From Candidatus Omnitrophota bacterium (GTDB taxonomy: Bacteria; Omnitrophota; Gorgyraeia; Gygaellales; Profunditerraquicolaceae): DNA of 8,100 bases. A program made the position numbers and the translations under genes. A model generated the notes under the pieces. It had not been told where the DNA came from and did no database searches. It saw nothing but the letters and a program-made list of their open reading frames with translations. The stretch is taken from positions 1-8,100 of the forward strand of contig JAPLLM010000092.1 of NCBI GenBank assembly GCA_026387555.1, in the 5' to 3' direction. Positions 5,452 through 8,100 of this stretch are shown here, in pieces. The first letter of the stretch is position 1. Every line of letters begins with the position of its first letter.

Positions 5452-6452
5452 TGCTTGATTTTGAGAAAGAGCTTAAAATCGAGATAATCAAAGTAGGCAA
5501 GCGTTTGTATCAGGCAGGGCTTGCCGTGGCCAAGTCCGGCAATTTAAGCTGCCGGCTCGACCGCGAGAATATTCTGATTACCGCAACCGGCACATTCCTG
5601 GGCGATTTAAAGGAAGACGATATTGTAAAAGTAGATCTTAATACTAATAAATCAGAGGGCGGTAAAAATCCCAGTTCAGAGCTGCCATTGCATACGTTAG
5701 TCTATAAGAATTTTCCAGCTAAGGTGGTTTTGCATTGTCATCCGCCGCTTATAAACGGTTATTTTGCGCTGAATAATTCTCTTAAGGCCCTGACCTTTGA
5801 AACCAAGTTTTATTTAGGCGATGTTCCGGTAGTAGCGCAAGAGACTCCGACTGTAACTAACCCCGAAGCTGTAATTAATGCGTTAAAAAGTAATAGCCTC
5901 GTAGTTTTAAAGAATCACGGGACTGTGGCTATCGGCGGAAAGTTCGAGGAGGCGTTGAGCCTGACCGAGGCGCTGGAAGAGGCAGTCAGAAGCGCAGCCA
6001 TTGGCAGGCTTTTTAATAAAGAGGCCTTTGACGAGCTGGAGGGCGCGTTAAAAGAAACCCTTACTAAAGACGCAATTGCCTATCCGATGTTCTCTCGCGA
6101 ACATATCCAGGGTATAGTAGATTTAGTAAATAAAGACGAATTTATCGCCAGCAAAGGGAGAGAACTTGATCTGACCCTTAAATTGGCGGTTAAGCTCGAC
6201 GGAACAGACAGGGCTTTTAGATTTAACTTCGAAAAAGGTAAAATCGTGCGTTTAGATAATGATGCTGACGCGCCCTTTGTTATTTCAGGGCCTAAAGAAA
6301 TCTGGGAGCAGGTGTTTTCAGGTAAACTCGATTCATTTGTCGCTGTCACTCAAGGTAAGATGAAGCTGGATGGACAATTAGGCCAGCTTTCCAAGTGGTA
6401 CGTGCCTTTTACGCGCCTATTTTCTTTATTCAAGCAGGTAAAATTTAAATGA
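5451..6452 (+). CDS. Class II aldolase fused to a C-terminal SCP2-like domain
   Basis: Two domains lie in 333 residues. Residues about 5-205 form a class II aldolase/adducin domain (FucA, MtnB, Ald2 relatives). It has SGNLSCRL (29-36), the phosphate-site TATGTFLGDL (44-53), SSELPLH with E77, HCHPP with H95 and H97, and KNHGTVAIG with H156. These are the catalytic Glu and the three zinc-binding His. Residues about 240-333 look like an SCP2 sterol-carrier domain: LTLKLAVKLDG, then FEKGKIVRLDN-DADAPFVISGP, IWEQVFSGKLD and VTQGKMKLDGQ, ending in LFSLFKQV. The aldolase would cleave 5-deoxyribulose-1-phosphate (or methylthioribulose-1-phosphate) to DHAP and an aldehyde, since it follows an MtnA-like isomerase and precedes an aldehyde dehydrogenase. 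The MtnB-type dehydratase alternative is less likely because no MtnC, D or E genes follow. A hydrophobic-ligand domain on this enzyme is unexpected. The start overlaps the isomerase stop by one base (TAATG), with GAGGTG upstream. Confidence 0.83.
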   Translation: MLDFEKELKIEIIKVGKRLYQAGLAVAKSGNLSCRLDRENILITATGTFLGDLKEDDIVKVDLNTNKSEGGKNPSSELPLHTLVYKNFPAKVVLHCHPPLINGYFALNNSLKALTFETKFYLGDVPVVAQETPTVTNPEAVINALKSNSLVVLKNHGTVAIGGKFEEALSLTEALEEAVRSAAIGRLFNKEAFDELEGALKETLTKDAIAYPMFSREHIQGIVDLVNKDEFIASKGRELDLTLKLAVKLDGTDRAFRFNFEKGKIVRLDNDADAPFVISGPKEIWEQVFSGKLDSFVAVTQGKMKLDGQLGQLSKWYVPFTRLFSLFKQVKFK

Positions 6453-7894
6453 GCGGTCAGAAAAATAAAATAATCAATCCTTGCGACGGTACGGTTTTAG
6501 CCGAGTTGCATCTCGCCTCTTTGGATGAGGCAGGGGAGGCGATTGCCAGAGCCAGAAAGGCTTTTGATCATGGCCCGTGGCCGAGGTTTAGTCTTTCCAA
6601 GCGTAGAGAATTCATTCTCAAGATAGGACAGGGCATTCTGGAAAAAGCTGGAGAGCTGGCAGAGCTGGAATCGAAGAACACGGGAAAGCCGATTAAAGAG
6701 TCGACCTTTATGGATATCCCGTCCAGCGCCAAGGCTTTTGAATTCATCGCGCAAAATTTTGAAAGATATTTAAACGAGGATGCCCCGAAATTAGAAGCAT
6801 CTGCCGAAGCGAAATTACTGCGCGAGCCGCTGGGTGTGGTTGTTTTAATCGTCCCCTGGAATTATCCTTTGTTGATCGCCTGTTGGAAAGCAGCTTCCGC
6901 ATTAGCTGCGGGGAACTCCGTTATCTTGAAACCATCGAGTTTAACCCCGTTGACTGCTTTGGAGCTTGAAAAGATCATCCGCGCTGCCGGACTTCCCGAC
7001 GGAGTATTCACAGTAATTAACGCCGGCGGAGATGAAGTAGGTAAAGCGTTAGTCTCGGATAAGCGCGTGGATATGGTTTCTTTTACCGGAAGCAATGCCG
7101 TAGGAAGAAAGATACTAGAATATTCTTCTCAAAACGTAAAGAAAATCATCATGGAATTGGGAGGCAAATCCGCTTCTATTGTTTTAGCTGACGCGGATAT
7201 TGAAACTGCGGTCAACGGCTCCCTATGTTCGATATTCTTGAATCAGGGCCAGATGTGCACGGCGATGTCGCGTATTTTTGTGCAGGATAAGATTTATGAT
7301 AAATTCTTGAACGATTTTGCGGCCAAGGCCCAAAAGATAAGGCTGGGGGATAGTCTCGACCACGAAACCCAGATGGGGCCGTTGATTTCTGACGCGCAGC
7401 GCAAAAGAGTCATTGATTTTGTAAGCAAGGCCAAAAAAGAAGGGACAAGGCTCGTCTGCGGGGGGCGCCTCCCCGAAGACGCAAAACTCAAGAAGGGTTT
7501 TTTCTTTGAACCTACGGTTTTTGCCGAAGCAAAAAAAGATTCCGTTATTTTTAAGGAAGAGATTTTTGGCCCCGTTGTAATCATCAACAAATTTGCTACG
7601 CCGGATGAAGCGGTAGAGTTGGCAAATGCCTCGGATTTTGCCTTAGCCGCCTGCATCTGGAGTAAGGATGAAATAAAAGCCAAAGAATTAGCCAAAAAGA
7701 TCAACGCCGGAACCATCTGGGTCAATACCTATGGGATGTTTTACAATGAGTTGCCTTTCGGCGGCTTCAAACAGAGCGGCTTCGGCAAAGAATTGAGCAA
7801 AGAAGGTTTTCTGGAATACACGCGGCTTAAAAATATTATCTTCGATAAGTCGGAAGACGGAAAACCACTGGTTAACTACTGGTATGGAGGCTAA
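6449..7894 (+). CDS. Aldehyde dehydrogenase (NAD(P)+ dependent, ALDH superfamily)
   Basis: This is a complete 481-residue ALDH with no missing catalytic residue. Landmarks are the oxyanion Asn in VPWNYP (N138), VILKPSS with the cofactor-binding K161, the Rossmann FTGSNAVGRKI segment, the general base E236 in MELGGKS, the nucleophile C270 in NQGQMCTA, EEIFGPVV for cofactor positioning, and LPFGGFKQSGFGKELS near the C-terminus. The 34-residue spacing between E236 and C270 equals that of classical ALDHs. The enzyme oxidises an aldehyde to the carboxylate. The family is too broad to fix the substrate, but the operon order suggests the aldehyde released by the upstream aldolase: acetaldehyde if the nucleoside is 5'-deoxyadenosine, or methylthioacetaldehyde if it is methylthioadenosine. 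There is no sign of a CoA-acylating subtype or fused alcohol dehydrogenase. The protein is cytoplasmic with no signal peptide. Its ATG overlaps the aldolase stop (ATGA), so the two are likely coupled. Confidence 0.93.
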   Translation: MSGQKNKIINPCDGTVLAELHLASLDEAGEAIARARKAFDHGPWPRFSLSKRREFILKIGQGILEKAGELAELESKNTGKPIKESTFMDIPSSAKAFEFIAQNFERYLNEDAPKLEASAEAKLLREPLGVVVLIVPWNYPLLIACWKAASALAAGNSVILKPSSLTPLTALELEKIIRAAGLPDGVFTVINAGGDEVGKALVSDKRVDMVSFTGSNAVGRKILEYSSQNVKKIIMELGGKSASIVLADADIETAVNGSLCSIFLNQGQMCTAMSRIFVQDKIYDKFLNDFAAKAQKIRLGDSLDHETQMGPLISDAQRKRVIDFVSKAKKEGTRLVCGGRLPEDAKLKKGFFFEPTVFAEAKKDSVIFKEEIFGPVVIINKFATPDEAVELANASDFALAACIWSKDEIKAKELAKKINAGTIWVNTYGMFYNELPFGGFKQSGFGKELSKEGFLEYTRLKNIIFDKSEDGKPLVNYWYGG

Positions 7895-8100
7895 ATGAAA
7901 AGATTGTTTTTGATTTTATGCGCCATAATGTTAGCAGTGCCGGCTTACGCGGACATCGTTTTTTACAAGGACGGGACAAAGTCCGTAGGAAGAATAATCA
8001 AAGAGAATAAAAGAGTGGTAATCATCAGAGAGATAGATGAGAGCGGGACAAGCTGCGAGACAGAGGCCCCCCAATCGGAAATAGTAAAGATCGTCCGGGA
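7895..8100 (+). CDS. N-terminus of a small exported protein (truncated by window edge)
   Basis: The ATG directly follows the aldehyde dehydrogenase stop, with GGAGG at 7886-7890 four bases upstream. The first 19 residues, MKRLFLILCAIMLAVPAYA, form a clear Sec signal peptide: a KR n-region, a hydrophobic core and an AYA cleavage site before Asp20. The Cys at position 9 sits inside the hydrophobic core, so it is not a lipobox. The mature part begins DIVFYKDGTKSVGRIIKEN and continues as a beta-rich, charged segment to about residue 68, where the window ends. The 'D.v.lkdG....G.i..e....v' pattern resembles small periplasmic beta-barrel-like domains found repeatedly in secreted proteins of poorly characterised bacteria. 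I cannot name the family. It may simply be the next gene in the transcription unit, unrelated to salvage. Confidence 0.8.
   Translation, partial: MKRLFLILCAIMLAVPAYADIVFYKDGTKSVGRIIKENKRVVIIREIDESGTSCETEAPQSEIVKIVR

Noticed and set aside
5451..6075. Aldolase domain as an MtnB methylthioribulose-1-P dehydratase of the standard methionine salvage pathway
   Set aside because: No MtnC, MtnD, MtnE or MtnW-like genes follow; an aldehyde dehydrogenase is next instead, which fits aldol cleavage better. Not fully excluded.
7294..7725. Minus-strand reading frame of 143 codons
   Set aside because: It is antisense to the fully conserved aldehyde dehydrogenase and has shadow-like composition.

Overview
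The window is one strand-uniform, tightly packed bacterial operon fragment. All genes are on the + strand, most neighbours overlap by 1-4 bases (ATGA, TAATG and TGATG junctions), and only one gap exceeds 15 bases. Base composition looks moderate, roughly mid-40s % GC by eye. The mix of small ACP, radical-SAM-type and enzyme genes suits a Gram-negative, probably anaerobic, uncultured lineage. Omnitrophota or a relative is my impression from protein style, but nothing in the window proves a phylum.

Region 1 (1-3782) looks like the tail of a biosynthetic gene set. It holds, in order: the C-terminus of a probable (B12-binding) radical SAM protein, a discrete acyl carrier protein, a metal-dependent cyclase/hydrolase of the kynurenine-formamidase fold, a 91-nt GC-rich inverted-repeat element in the only sizeable gap, a START/SRPBCC protein resembling aromatase/cyclases of aromatic polyketide pathways (TcmN/WhiE-ORFVI type), an SDR oxidoreductase with an intact active site, an unrecognised charged helical protein of 130 residues, and an amidohydrolase-2 gene broken by an internal deletion and frameshift. 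ACP + aromatase/cyclase + SDR + second cyclase is the tailoring set expected beside a type II polyketide synthase. The ketosynthase would have to lie upstream of the window.

Region 2 (3785-7894) reads as a nucleoside by-product salvage pathway in reaction order: nucleoside phosphorylase, MtnA/eIF2B-like aldose-1-phosphate isomerase, class II aldolase (fused to an SCP2 lipid-binding domain) and aldehyde dehydrogenase. This matches the logic of the DHAP shunt / 5-deoxyribose disposal route: 5'-deoxyadenosine (or methylthioadenosine) to 5-deoxyribose-1-P, to 5-deoxyribulose-1-P, to DHAP plus an aldehyde, which is then oxidised. Placement behind a radical SAM gene is sensible because radical SAM enzymes release 5'-deoxyadenosine.

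The window ends in the N-terminus of a small exported protein (7895-8100), which probably belongs to a different function. No RNA genes, CRISPR arrays or transposase genes were seen. No gene-free stretch exceeds 300 bases; the longest is 103 bases (1238-1340).
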